Shown piece after piece: positions 30,351 to 39,835 of a stretch of DNA of 64,000 bases. Each line of letters begins with the position of its first letter. The first letter of the stretch is position 1. A model generated the notes under the pieces. The model did not search any database and was not told where the DNA came from. It worked only from the letters and a program-made list of their open reading frames with translations. This stretch comes from a virus. The stretch is from positions 30,715-94,714 of the IMG/VR virus record IMGVR_UViG_3300041964_000082; one strand, given 5' to 3'. Both the position numbers and the translations under genes were made by a program.

Positions 30351-30424
30351 AATAACACAGGTTACCGTTATTTGGTACAAATTCGGGCTTATTTTGGACA
30401 CCTAGCGAAAATTCACTGTAGAAT
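30351..30424. promoter_or_regulatory. Divergent promoter region
   Basis: Inverted repeat AATAAC (30351-30356) / GTTATT (30367-30372). Rightward promoter candidate TTGGAC (30394-30399) and TAGAAT (30419-30424) with an extended TG. Spacing of 19 is long, so this is tentative. Confidence 0.35.
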
Positions 30425-30462
30425 GACACCTAATCAGCCATACCGTAGGATTAAAAGCATCC

Positions 30463-30756
30463 ATGCCAGATACACTCATGCCCGCTAAAGACGATCGACT
30501 CCGCATTTCCTCGCTTGGGGAGTACTACGAAGACTTGCTTGCAGTTGACAGCCGCATCAACGATCGAACACCTGCACAGCAAGGATCGAGCTTGCTGTGT
30601 GCAAAACTCCAAGAGCGAGAGCAGCGCATTAAAGATCGGGTGGGCTATTTGGCGTGGAAACGTGGGTTGTCGTTTGATGAAATGTGGAAGCAGTTGGTGC
30701 AGGACAACTACAGCAAAATCACCCCAGAAGAAGCGGTATTTCTAAGGGAAGAGTAG
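30463..30756 (+). CDS. Hypothetical protein (97 aa)
   Basis: Helical, with SSLLCAKLQEREQRIKDRVG and WKRGLSFDEMWKQLVQDNY. Followed by an intrinsic terminator. No domain recognised. Confidence 0.6.
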   Translation: MPDTLMPAKDDRLRISSLGEYYEDLLAVDSRINDRTPAQQGSSLLCAKLQEREQRIKDRVGYLAWKRGLSFDEMWKQLVQDNYSKITPEEAVFLREE

Positions 30757-30806
30757 TTTTCGGCCTGTCTGTACTGCGGCAGCAGGCAAAATCAGTAGAT
30801 CAAAGG

Positions 30807-30833
30807 CTCCGCAGAAACTTTTGCGGAGTTTTT
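30807..30833 (+). terminator. Intrinsic terminator
   Basis: CTCCGCA (30807-30813), loop, TGCGGAG (30822-30828), TTTTT. Ends the monocistronic gene at 30463-30756. Confidence 0.75.
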
Positions 30834-30855
30834 ATTAATTGCAGGGGTTTCGAGA

Positions 30856-31386
30856 ATGACCACTCAGGATATCTACAGCAGCGCATCAGCTCGAAAGATT
30901 TGCACATTGCTCTATGGCAAGGCAATTCATCCGAGTACTTGGGCGAGTTGGCGAAAACTCGCAGATATTGATAGCAACCAAAAGAGGCTAACCAAACATC
31001 AATACCTTTTGGTTTGCGCGATCGCTTACATCAGAAGCATCCACCCTAAAAAGCATCTGACCTGGAGCTTTGTAGAACCTGTGATGCTTGAAATTGAATT
31101 GCACATTGCAGCGGCTCTTAAAAGAACTTCTGCTGCATACAAAATTGCCAACAAAGCGATTAAACCTTCCAAGGAGTCGCGGCTTATTAAAGGCAGAGAT
31201 ATTCCGTCTTACTTGAAAAGCAGAGGGATTAATCCGCCTCATATCAGCACTGTCTATAGAAAAATTGCAGGCTTTTCGCTGGAAGAATACTACAGCGATC
31301 GCCAAGTTCTGGCAATTTTCAAGCACCACAAGTCAATTCAGAGCTTCAATCGAACCTATAAAATCAGATCCCTACAGTTTGCTTAG
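30856..31386 (+). CDS. Hypothetical protein (176 aa)
   Basis: Basic, helical protein: STWASWRKLADIDSNQKRLT, IELHIAAALKRTSAAYKIAN, and INPPHISTVYRKIAGFSLEE. The last segment could be a helix-turn-helix, but the match is weak. Shortly after it comes the long inverted repeat at 31416-31506. Confidence 0.6.
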   Translation: MTTQDIYSSASARKICTLLYGKAIHPSTWASWRKLADIDSNQKRLTKHQYLLVCAIAYIRSIHPKKHLTWSFVEPVMLEIELHIAAALKRTSAAYKIANKAIKPSKESRLIKGRDIPSYLKSRGINPPHISTVYRKIAGFSLEEYYSDRQVLAIFKHHKSIQSFNRTYKIRSLQFA

Positions 31387-31415
31387 TTTTTGAGATGCAA
31401 TTATAAAGATCCAGA

Positions 31416-31506
31416 CTGGGTAAGGGTTTCAGCGATTGGCGGATCAATACAGTATGGATTTCGCACTATTTTTGCCTGTTTTGCAATCGCTGAAACTCTT
31501 GCCCAG
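31416..31506. repeat. 23-bp imperfect inverted repeat with 45-base loop
   Basis: Left arm 31416-31438 (CTGGGTAAGGGTTTCAGCGA then TTG) and right arm 31484-31506 pair at 21 of 23 positions. Located outside any good gene, between a rightward and a leftward gene. It could be a recombination/attachment site, a folded RNA, or a miniature mobile element. Confidence 0.75.
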
Positions 31507-31561
31507 AAAGGATTCGCACGGAGTTGGCGATCGCCTGTTTTCTTGCGAACGTCGATCGGGC

Positions 31562-31804
31562 TTAAATCGACTCAATCGTTCGTCCCGCAAAGGTTGTAGG
31601 CGTTTTGCAAACACGATCGATCGGCTGAGGTTTGGCTACCAACTGCTCAGCAGCGCGATCCGGTAGGTTTGTACGCCAAGTAGTATCGAATCGCTTACGC
31701 GCCAAACCACTTGGACTATCCTTTTCCGCTTTAGCTCGATCGCGCAGTGCTTCGATGTCGTGACTACTCAATCGGAGTGGAAAGACTAAAAGCTTAGTGG
31801 TCAT
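31562..31804 (-). CDS. Small ribbon-helix-helix-like protein (80 aa)
   Basis: LVFPLRLSSHDIEALRDRAK then SPSGLARKRFDTTWRTN: strand plus two helices of a CopG-like fold. C-terminal part is Pro/Thr-rich. By-eye assignment. Confidence 0.45.
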   Translation of the reverse strand: MTTKLLVFPLRLSSHDIEALRDRAKAEKDSPSGLARKRFDTTWRTNLPDRAAEQLVAKPQPIDRVCKTPTTFAGRTIESI

Positions 31805-31964
31805 TGATGCTGCTTTGAGAGTGCTTATACCCTGTCTAACGGCATCTCAGGGATAAAAGCAACGTTTGGACGACTATCTTGATTTGTGTTGCAAAGTCTT
31901 TACATTTGCTGCCCGATCGCCCCTTATGACAGATTTCTCCCAATGCTCCCACTAAGGCGTAGCG
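31805..31964. other. Intergenic, no feature seen
   Basis: 160 bases between the last fibre-operon gene and the small ribbon-helix-helix-like gene; I see no gene or clear terminator. Confidence 0.5.
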
Positions 31965-32369
31965 TCAGACATTCTCAGTGCTTGCTTCTAGAAGCTGGAT
32001 TGACGGGAATTCATCAGGCAGCGCAATCTTGACCTTTAGAGTTAGCAACAGCGATCGAATGCTGCCATAGGTTTCGCCACCGCGACAGTCAGTAAGCAGA
32101 TCGAGCGGAATCAGTCGCTCGCCCGCGATCGTCGTTCTCCAGCCAATTTTGTTCGTGCGGCTGGCGTTAAAAGACTCGATCTCAGCAACGCGAGAAGCTG
32201 GAAGCAGTAGCCAGCGATTCTTGAGCCAATCTCTTGCACTAACTGAAAACCCTTTACCAGAAGCGGGGCGCAGCAGACGGGCGAGATCTTGCTGAATTTC
32301 AGCAGACGCCTCGGCAAAAGATCGATCGCCGTTGGCAAAGAATGCTTCGACTTCCTCGGTTGTCGCCAT
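31965..32369 (-). CDS. Hypothetical virion-operon protein (134 aa)
   Basis: Last gene of the leftward structural operon. Contains AEIQQDLARLLRPASGKGFS and DWLKNRWLLLPASRVAEIES. Start overlaps the fibre-like gene stop by one base (shared position 32369). No domain recognised. Confidence 0.55.
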   Translation of the reverse strand: MATTEEVEAFFANGDRSFAEASAEIQQDLARLLRPASGKGFSVSARDWLKNRWLLLPASRVAEIESFNASRTNKIGWRTTIAGERLIPLDLLTDCRGGETYGSIRSLLLTLKVKIALPDEFPSIQLLEASTENV

Positions 32370-33176
32370 TAAACGTTTCTCCCCATTGCCGTCTCTTTGG
32401 CCTGAATTCCGTTGTAATAGTTTGTGTGTTGTGCTGCCGTCAAGCCTCGTCCTACGCCAATGTGAGTCATGAGTCGATTGGCAAAATTCGCAGGCCCAGC
32501 CGTCACATTAAACGCAAAAGCGTAAATTGAGTTTGTCGGCAACGTTCCCGCTGAACTGCTGATAGAAGCTAAAGATGTTGCATTGCGATAAATTGCCGCT
32601 GAGTTGTTGGCGGTTCGGTTGCCTGTGAATAGTCCTAGCGTGTTTGTGTTTGAGGTTGATGTGCGAGAGGTTTGATTTGAGTAGCAATCAAAAGTGAAAA
32701 CATCGCTGGCCGAAGCGTGAAGCAAAAAAGATGAGGATCCAGACAAATAGGCTCCAATATCAACCGCCCCGGTTGATCCGCTTTGCTGCCTGCGAGAATA
32801 AAAGGCTAACCGCCCAGACGTAGACGTAGAAACTTCTGAAGGAATGATGCCAAGATCCAAGTATTTTGAGATTATTGCTTCGTTCCAGCATCCAGTCCAG
32901 TCGCTTCCGTCCAATCCCCTGCACGAAAGTTAACGATGAAATAGTCTTGCCTGTTGGGATGTATAGAGGCGTCAATGCAGCAGCAAGATTTGTCCCCAAG
33001 AACGGCATCTCTAGCCCGATGCGGATGGTCGAGAGAATGCCTGCAAGCTCCCACCGTAAGCACCATGCTGTTCGCAAGGCATCGAATGCCGTGCCCGATA
33101 TCGTCCCACCCGCAGTCGTAGCGCGATCGAACCAACTCACAACGTCAGGATGGGGCTCGTAAATGCCTGAGAGCAT
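32369..33176 (-). CDS. Tail fibre or receptor-binding-like protein (apparent indels)
   Basis: About 268 aa from two or three frames. N-terminal part MLSGIYEPHPDVVSWFDRAT; centre NLAAALTPLYIPTGKTISSL; then GLDAG-T-KYLDLGIIPSEV and a beta-rich lectin-like segment (GRLAFYSRRQQSGSTGAVDI ... YLSGSSSFLLHASASDVFTF). The pattern of 'KYL(D/N)LG..P' followed by strands is common in phage side-tail or concanavalin-like domains. Breaks fall about 32870-32930. Role in adsorption is inference. Confidence 0.5.
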
Positions 33177-33528
33177 TAGACTGCCGCTCCATGAAAGACC
33201 CAGGTGTTAGCCGACAAACGTCTCAGCACGATCGACTTGTAGCGAGCAGTAATGACCACAGTCGTTGCTGCTCCGTTCAAGGTGACGTTGGTTGCAGGCG
33301 CGATCGAAACCGTGCCAGCACCATTCCGCGCAACAACAATCTCAGCGTTGTCGCTAAAAGGTACTGGCAGGGATAGTGATCGTGAATGCTGAGCGTTCGT
33401 GCAGTTTTGATAGGTGAGGTTGTCTGACAGTGCCAGCGTTTTGATGCTGTGACTGTAACGATAGGGTAGGCAGCGACACCGCCGCCGCTGCCAGAGATCG
33501 AAGGGGAAGCAATTGTTCCGTATTGCAT
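33176..33528 (-). CDS. Fibre-associated protein with TITIP-type repeat (apparent indels)
   Basis: MQYGTIASPSISGSGGGVAA then, in other frames, TLALSDNLTYQNCTNAQ and FSDNAEIVVARNGAGTVSIA, ending STNTWV-like SANTWVFHGAAV. This matches the recurrent phage stalk module 'LSDaG-Y..c...TITIP...I...G-GtVTI...W...G'. At least two indels. Confidence 0.55.
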
Positions 33529-33531
33529 GGC

Positions 33532-34552
33532 TTAACCTACCAATACAGTCCAAGTGCCCGTAATCGTGCCAAAACTGGTCATATCAAGCGCTAGAGCGGT
33601 TGCACTGGTATAGGTAATATCGTCGGGGTCGCCAATCTTCTTGAAGTTGTTATCCACCAATGTCACAGGCACAACCCGCTGACCCAAGTTGTGAGTGACA
33701 GTAAGAACACCGCCGACTAAGCTTGCACTGGTAAATGTCTGCGCGAAGTAACGGGCGATCGCCAGTTCCGATCCGGCTAGCCCTGCAACAAATCGATCGT
33801 TCGCCTCATCCCAAATAATGCTTGCCGCAGTCAGTGACCCGCGATTGACTTCAAAGCCTGCATTCTCAGTTGGGGACGATCCCGAATAATCTGAGTTGAG
33901 CCGCAGAATGTTATCTGCGATCGTTACAGTCTCAGTGTTGATGGTCGTTGTCGTGCCGGAAACCGTTAGATTTCGCACAACCAGATCGGCATAAGCCTGT
34001 GTCGCCTGCGTTACGAACAGCAGCAACACCTGACTCATCTTTGAGTCCGAACGCCAGTGCCGCCACTGTTGACCTAAGAAGCTAGCTTGCGTCGGTTCCA
34101 GTGTCGGTGTTCTGGTTGTGGAATCGGGAGTCGTTGCCCGCCGCTACTGTGTTTGCAGTCGTACCGACAAAGCTTGAAATATCGGCATATCCGATCGATC
34201 GCATCGTTGGCGCTCCGCTGGAACCAGACGGAGAGGCGAGAAACTGACTTGCCGATTGACTAGCAAACGTTGCGGTTAGTGTTCCAGAAGTCGTGACGGG
34301 AGATCCGGTGACTGTGAAGATCGATGGCAACGACAGACCGACCGAGGAAACGCCACCACCACCCGATGCGCCATAACTGATCGTGCCATCTGTCGCCACA
34401 ATCAGGGCAGAAGATGACCCTGGCAGTGCGTTAGGCAGTGTCCAAGTGTAGGACGTTGCGATCGCAGCAGGGGGCTTGATGGCGACGAATGTACCGCCCA
34501 AGGCGACAAGCACTCGAAGCTCTTTTACGACTTCTAATAATCCAGTTAGCAT
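33532..34552 (-). CDS. Tail fibre protein (apparent indels)
   Basis: About 340 aa. MLTGLLEVVKELRVLVALGG ... YTWTLPNALPGSSSALIVAT, Gly-rich linker, HNQNTDTGTDAS, then LVVRNLTVSGTTTTINTETV TIADNILRLNSD and a beta C-terminus TVTHNLGQRVVPVTLVDNN. This 'NLTVNGTTTTINTETVTIxDN' stalk is widespread in tail fibres. Breaks between 34085 and 34020 (GTDAS to SGVAAVRNATQAYAD). Confidence 0.65.
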
Positions 34553-34555
34553 TTG

Positions 34556-35046
34556 TTAGGCTCCGATTGATATACGCCAAGTTCCAACCAACGGTCTGAA
34601 GCTCTCCAACGTGACAGCGATCGCATTGCTGCCGCTGAAATCAACCCTGTCAGCAGATAAAGGAATGCCTGTGTTTGTCCAGACCGTAACGGCGCTGGGA
34701 TAGGTATTAAGGTTGTGAATAACAGGTAAAACGCCAGCGACACTCAAGCTTGCTTCAGTAAAGGTTTGCTCAAACTGAGTTGCGCCCACTGCGGCGATCG
34801 CGCCTGCAACTTCAGCTTCTAGTGCGTACTGCGGCAGTGGATCGGGTTCGCGCGAAAGGCGTCGATCGCGGCCTCCGCACCTTCAATTCCAATAATGTCG
34901 GCAATGACTTGCAGCATCACTGTTGCAGTGCGAGAGCCTTCAGGCGCAGCGGCATCCCATAACAGCATTCGAGAGGTCGAGAAGGAGATCTCTGCGGCAG
35001 TCTTAAGCGGTATGCTTCCGAAGTCTTTCTTCTCAATTAGTGCCAT
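34556..35046 (-). CDS. Virion-operon protein, fibre-like C-terminus (one indel)
   Basis: About 163 aa. MALIEKKDFGSIPLKTAAEI ... ADIIGIEGAEAAIDAFRANP, then PLPQYALEAEVAGAIAAVGA and VIHNLNTYPSAVTVWTNTGI. The join needs one extra G near 34840 (CCG ATC to CCG GAT). Its C-terminal 'VxHNLxxxPxxVTV' segment is shared with the fibre gene at 33532. Confidence 0.55.
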
Positions 35047-35509
35047 CAGTCAAACTCCAGAATGATGCCGTCTTCTGTCGCAAGGACACCGCCATTAACA
35101 TCGATCGCAAAGTTGATCCAAGTAATCGGCTTGGGCTGAAAATAGCCACGCACCTTGTCCACCAAATCAATACCTACAGAAGCCACAAAAGGGTTTCTCT
35201 GCGTTCGCTCTAACCAAAACTGCCCACCCTCTTCATCGACCACTGCCAAGCACTGCTGATGAGGAGCGATCGAGCTTGGCAAGGGTCGAGGAGACACGAG
35301 ATAGCCTTCAAACCAGATCGCCTGAGCGTCTACTCCAGGAGATCGATCGCGGTTGGGATCTCTCTTTTGCTGTAGCAGGGCAGTACCTTCGATCTCTTGC
35401 TGCTCACTTGGCGCAACATTGCCCAGCGCATCCGCAACCAAAGCGCCCGTCGAGACACGAAGCGCAGTTGAGCGTTAGCGTAAGGGGCGAAAGGCGATCG
35501 AGCGGTCAT
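35046..35509 (-). CDS. Hypothetical virion-operon protein (about 154 aa, one indel)
   Basis: MTARSPFAPYANAQLRFVS, then one frame over TGALVADALGNVAPSEQQE to VDVNGGVLATEDGIILEFD-like end. The break is near 35455. Contains GYLVSPRPLPSSIAPHQQCL. Position after the head genes suggests a head-completion or neck role, but no family is recognised. Confidence 0.5.
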
Positions 35510-35608
35510 GCCATCTCCTAGCGAACTAACCGAACACCACCACGACTAGTCAGATGATCCAACAACAGCGATCGAGCTACAGCACGGCGTAGTCGGCTCA
35601 TCTCTGAC

Positions 35609-35869
35609 TTAATGCCCGCCGTTTTGCCGCCCAAGCGCCCACTCAAGCACGTCTGCCTTGACCAGTCCGGCATTCTCTGTCCCTTCACTCAGCGCCTGTT
35701 TCTTGCGCTCGTATTGGTCGAGATAGCCCTCAATCCGCGTCACCGCAGGCTCACCGCCATACGCTTCTGCGTGATTGAGGGCATCTTGCACGTTTTGGCA
35801 GTAATAGATGGTTACAGGCAGCTCAAGCAACCCATAACCCGATCGCGTGTGGTCGCGGCAAACGGCATG
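35609..35869 (-). CDS. Hypothetical virion-operon protein (about 86 aa, possible indel at start)
   Basis: Reads AVCRDHTRSGYGLLELPVTI then QNVQDALNHAEAYGGEPAVT and KADVLEWALGRQNGGH. The conserved frame extends upstream of the internal ATG at 35830 to the ATG at 35868 if one base is added. Function unknown. Confidence 0.45.
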   Translation of the reverse strand, partial: HAVCRDHTRSGYGLLELPVTIYYCQNVQDALNHAEAYGGEPAVTRIEGYLDQYERKKQALSEGTENAGLVKADVLEWALGRQNGGH

Positions 35870-36403
35870 TTACATCACCCTCAGCCCAGAAGCAGGCGGC
35901 ATTGTGGCGCGAACTTTGTTAAGGGCAACAATGCGACCGTTACCCATCGGCACTTTCGTCACTTGGGGCGATCGGGCTGGCTGGCTTGCGCGATTTACGG
36001 GTGCGATCGATTGGATCCGGGGTAAGGATGGGTGTTTCACTGGGTTGTCCCTCTAGTAGTTTCTGGGTTTCGTCAACCGTTTTCAACGGGGCATCGGTCT
36101 TGAGCGATTCCAAGTTTTCAGGGTGATTCTTTTGGTTATCCCCTGGCTTGGTTGCCGCAGAGTAGGGCAGTCCGGTGTAGTCCGGTTCTGTATCCACTCC
36201 TTTGTTGTTGTCGCCTTCTCCTCTCCGATCGAGGCAGGTTTGCGCTCGTCGTAGTCTTTCACGATGTCCGCCTCTGCTTTGGTCTTGGACTTCACCTCAG
36301 CGTCAGCAGTTTCGCCAACGCCAAGGTAATGATCGGTCGCCTCTGGATAGGAAACGTTTTCGTTTGTTAGTCGGCGCGATCGCTGAAATCCTGTAAGTCC
36401 CAT
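35870..36403 (-). CDS. Hypothetical virion-operon protein (about 178 aa, two indels)
   Basis: MGLTGFQRSRRLTNENVSYP, then GVDTEPDYTGLPYSAATKPG, then APQVTKVPMGNGRIVALNKV to RVM. Breaks near 36195 and 35962 (CCCC to CCCCC). Placed directly after the coat protein; head decoration or completion is possible. Confidence 0.5.
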
Positions 36404-36412
36404 GTCGCCCTC

Positions 36413-37381
36413 CTAGTTGGTGATGAGTTGAACGATCGGGATATTCTTCCGGCTCAGCACAGCCTGCCAGTTCGTGCCCGTTTCCAGTTCAGCATTCGTG
36501 GGAGAAACACCCGCAGGCGTACCGATCCACTTTGCGCCCGTTGGGTGCAGAACGAATTGGCGACGGTTAACGAGGTACTCTTCGCCCCATAAAGATGTCA
36601 CTGTCCATTTCTACTGGAGCCTTGGCGTCAGCTTCGCCAAAAGCAACAGCACCATCACCGAACAAGTAGGACGTGTACTTGAAGCCGTTCGTGGTAGCAA
36701 CGCGAGGCAGAGAGTCATCCACAATCACCCGCTTGCCTAGATAGGTGCGGATGGGTGTACCCTGCTCCGATCGCTGCTCAAACTGAATCAAGTCTTGCTT
36801 GAACAGCTGTGATATTGCTTGGAGTGGACAGCGATCGCGGTAATGTCGCCGGAAGCATCGCCCAAGATATCGCGCATCGATCGTTGCTTCTGCGCTGATT
36901 TTGTTGGCAGCAGTGCAGCAGCAGCATCGGTGATAGAGATATCCACCGTTGCATCAGCTCATCGAAGCAGCGGCGAAGAATCCCTTGAGTGAGGACAGCA
37001 GAGTCTTCTGCATATCCGCGCCCACCAGTCAGCAACGAGGTCACCGATCGCGGCTACAGGGTCAACACCTGCCAGTGCAGCCACTAGATCGTGACTACCC
37101 CAGGCTTTACCGCGAAAGTGCTTGGCGGAAATCTGGGATCCGGTCGTAATTTTGTTTACTGTGAGCGGCACGGTATCCGAAAGGACTTCAGACACGCCGA
37201 CAGATCATTGAAAAATGGAATATTCGCGCTTGTGCCTGGGCCCTTGCGCTGCTTCGTTCAAATCTTCGTTGAATGCAACGATTCCAGACTGAAATAGCTG
37301 TGAAACTTCCCGAGTGCGCACTTGCACGTAGGGAAGCCAAGTTTGCGGCAGGATTATGTCTGCTATCTTGACGGCGGCCAT
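36413..37381 (-). CDS. Major capsid (coat) protein (several indels)
   Basis: About 322 aa reconstructed: MAAVKIADIILPQTWLPYVQ, FQSGIVAFNEDLNEAAQGP, SEVLSDTVPLTVNKITTGSQ, RGKAWGSHDLVAALAGVDP, DLIQFEQRSEQGTPIRTYLG, VIVDDSLPRVATTNG, WGEEYLVNRRQFVLHPTGAK. The N-terminal 'W.pYv..r..E.s.l..SGiv' and later 'iDDs.P' are typical of phage coat proteins. It lies downstream of the scaffold gene. At least four single-base breaks (about 37195-37230, 37000-37040, 36780-36860, 36590). Confidence 0.7.
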
Positions 37382-37473
37382 AGGTTTTAGGGAGGGGGAT
37401 AAGTTGTCTTTTCCCCTTGGCATTGCCTCTAGGGGTAACCCATCGGGTTTTTCTAGAGGCAGCATTCCCTCAC

Positions 37474-38451
37474 CTACAAAAGAGGAATTTGAGTGTAAGT
37501 TCCCTCACTCTTCCCTAGCAACTTCAAGATCTTCAGCCATTGCCGACGATCGAAAAACGACTGCCGACTATACCACTCCAGCGGATCTGCATTGTGCTTT
37601 GATGAGTTGCACGATTTACAGCATGGGAGTAGATTCCCCAATGCATCAGATCCACCTCTAGAGACCGGAATAAAATGATCAATGCTTGTTCCACGACTTG
37701 AAAGACAGTAGGAACAAAGCCCACCAAATACCTGCAAGCGATCGCGCAAGTCGTTGTGGCTGTAGTCTGAGGAGTGATTCTCTGCTTTTCTCGCTCTGCG
37801 GCGAATGCGTCGTTTTTGAGCTACAAGCCTGCCTTGCTCGGTTTTTCTGTATTCGTCAAGATATTGATTGATTTTGTCTCGATTCTGCTGCTGATATGAC
37901 TGGTAGTATTTCCTGAATCGATCGCGATTAGCCTTCATCCATTCTTTAGCCTTGGCTTGCTTGCGATCTCTGTTCGCTAAATACCAGTCTCTAGCTTTGG
38001 CACGGCGACTCTCTCTGTTGTTTTGGTGGTGACGCCTTGCGCTATTCCGCATGTCTTTGAATGTATGCCGGGTTTTTTCTGTTCTCAATGTGCTTTTCAC
38101 GTTCACATTCAACACAGCTTTTGTTGATCCGTCTTCTTAAGCTGCCACCGTTCCTTGATAGTCGTGCCCTTTTATGCAAAGGACACCCAAGTAAAACAAC
38201 TCACCTATAGAAAGATTCGCACCACGACTCTGAATTGCTTCTAGCTGCTGTTTCTGCTGCTGTCTTTGCTGCTGCCTAGATTCAGCAATAGCTGGTTGCG
38301 ATGAACTTCTGCGGCACTCGAGACACCTATTTGTGTTCAGCGATCGCAGACTTTGCTCTGTGTCACGCCACTTGTGCCCAAATCTGCATAGACTGCCAAG
38401 GTAAAACCTGCTGGCATCAAACCCCAGATCTTCTAAACTATTCATAGCCAT
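37474..38451 (-). CDS. HNH homing endonuclease with zinc N-terminus (two indels)
   Basis: About 326 aa. N-terminus has paired zinc-like knuckles (LGSLCRFGHKWRDT ... RCLECRR and LGVLCIKGHDYQGT ... CVECERE). A long basic helical region of repeated (Y/W)xxxNRDxxxx follows, and the C-terminal HNH motif is CSYCLSSRGTSIDHFIPVSR with GNLLPCCKSCNSSKHNADP. Breaks near 38140 and 38035. It separates scaffold from coat protein, a position expected for an invading homing gene. Confidence 0.75.
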
Positions 38452-38570
38452 TCCTTACTTCCGATAAGGTGTTGGTTAGCGATCGCCACTGTTATCAGCA
38501 GATAGGCGATCGCGGTATCTAATTTTAACCCGAAAACCTTACACAGTAAAGGTTTCAGGCTTTTAATCAC

Positions 38571-39307
38571 CTATTTAACGCCTGCCGCCGCTTTCAACCG
38601 TTCGTACTCAGCAGGTTTCTCTTGAAGATTCGAGTCTGCTCTGTGAGGTTGAACGTTTCCTTTTTGAACGGATTCACGATCGGCGTTCGCCCACCTCCAG
38701 GACTAGGCAGCGCACCACTACCCGATGCACCATTCGGCTTGAACTGGTTTAGGTAACGGGGTTGCTCTTTCAATTCCTTGACGAACTCAGCAAGCTCGAA
38801 AGATTTGTACTCATCACCCGCGATGATTTTGCCTTCTTCGTTGCGGCGAATCTTGTGTCCAACCAGAGTAAATAGTTGCTCAGGATCAAAAACACCATGC
38901 TCAGGTTTGGCGAACTCTCCGATCGCTTCGGTTCTGAGTTGTGCAGCTTCGAGCGCAATCTTTTCACGAGCGCGTTCTTCTTTTTCTGCTGCCCGTTCCT
39001 GCTCGATCGCTTCCAAGCGCTGCTCTAGCTTGCTCTTGTCCTTCTGATAGAGATCAGCGTATTTGCTCTTTTCAGAGGTTTCCAATTCTTCGTAGCGCTG
39101 CTTGATTTGCAGCAGTTCGTCAATGTCGAGATCGGCGTGGGCTTCAAACTTTTTGAACTTTGCAACTTTGCCAAGGAGTTCATCGCGCTTGGCAAGGAGA
39201 CGGTTCTTTTCGTCTTTGAGTCCGGTAACTTCGGCACTCAGCCCTTCGATCGTGGTTTCTTGCTCTTTAATCTTCGCTAACGCTTGCTCTAATTCCATGA
39301 GTCCCAT
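38571..39307 (-). CDS. Capsid scaffold protein (one indel)
   Basis: About 245 aa. Long coiled coil (LAKIKEQETTIEGLSAEVTG ... KSKLEQRLEAIEQERAAEKE), then Gly/Ser-rich linker GASGSGALPSPGGGRTP and a basic end. Correct C-terminus FKEKPAEYERLKAAAGVK is reached with one more base near 38625; without it the frame stops at 38594. Scaffolds guide coat assembly inside the procapsid. Position before the coat gene agrees. Confidence 0.7.
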
Positions 39308-39345
39308 TGGGCGGGCATAGCCCTTATACTTCGCCCGCAGGATTC

Positions 39346-39798
39346 CTACAAATCGACCTGACTAAGAGCTTGGCGTAACTGCATGACAGCATTAACCGGA
39401 TCTTCGTAGTAAAGCTGCTCTGAAGCTAAGAAGCGCTCTACCTCGACTTTCAAGACTTCCAATCTGGCAAGCCTTGCGTCAGCATCAACGCCCGATCGAT
39501 CGCTGGATACTTTTAACGTCCGCAGTTGTGCGAGTTCTTCTAGAACGCCTGCAAGCCAACCCGATCGCATTGTCTTTTCTCTTGCAATTTCATCAAATGC
39601 AGTTTCAAGCTCAATTAGGGATGCGTGTGAGACCTCTCCGAATCCACTGGTAAATTCAGCGCTATGTAGCAGATCGCCCACTTTTTCGTACAGGTTCTCA
39701 AACTTGGCAAACATATCCTGCCGCTTCTCTTGGCTGAGCGATCGCAGTTTGTCTATGCCGTTCTGAGAGTCGCCATATTGAGAGCCGGATTCAGTCAC
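39346..39798 (-). CDS. Hypothetical virion-operon protein (150 aa)
   Basis: Helical: DKLRSLSQEKRQDMFAKFEN, LIELETAFDEIAREKTMRSG, DPVNAVMQLRQALSQVDL. Lies between portal and scaffold, where phages often encode small head-assembly proteins. No match recognised. Confidence 0.55.
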   Translation of the reverse strand: MTESGSQYGDSQNGIDKLRSLSQEKRQDMFAKFENLYEKVGDLLHSAEFTSGFGEVSHASLIELETAFDEIAREKTMRSGWLAGVLEELAQLRTLKVSSDRSGVDADARLARLEVLKVEVERFLASEQLYYEDPVNAVMQLRQALSQVDL

Positions 39799-39835
39799 AA
39801 GTAAACACCAAGAATTAATGCCTACATTTTATAGG

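Noticed and set aside
35518-35601. 27-codon leftward frame (MSRLRRAVARSLLLDHL)
   Set aside because: Arg-rich, overlaps the upstream stop region and has no recognisable signal; probably spurious.
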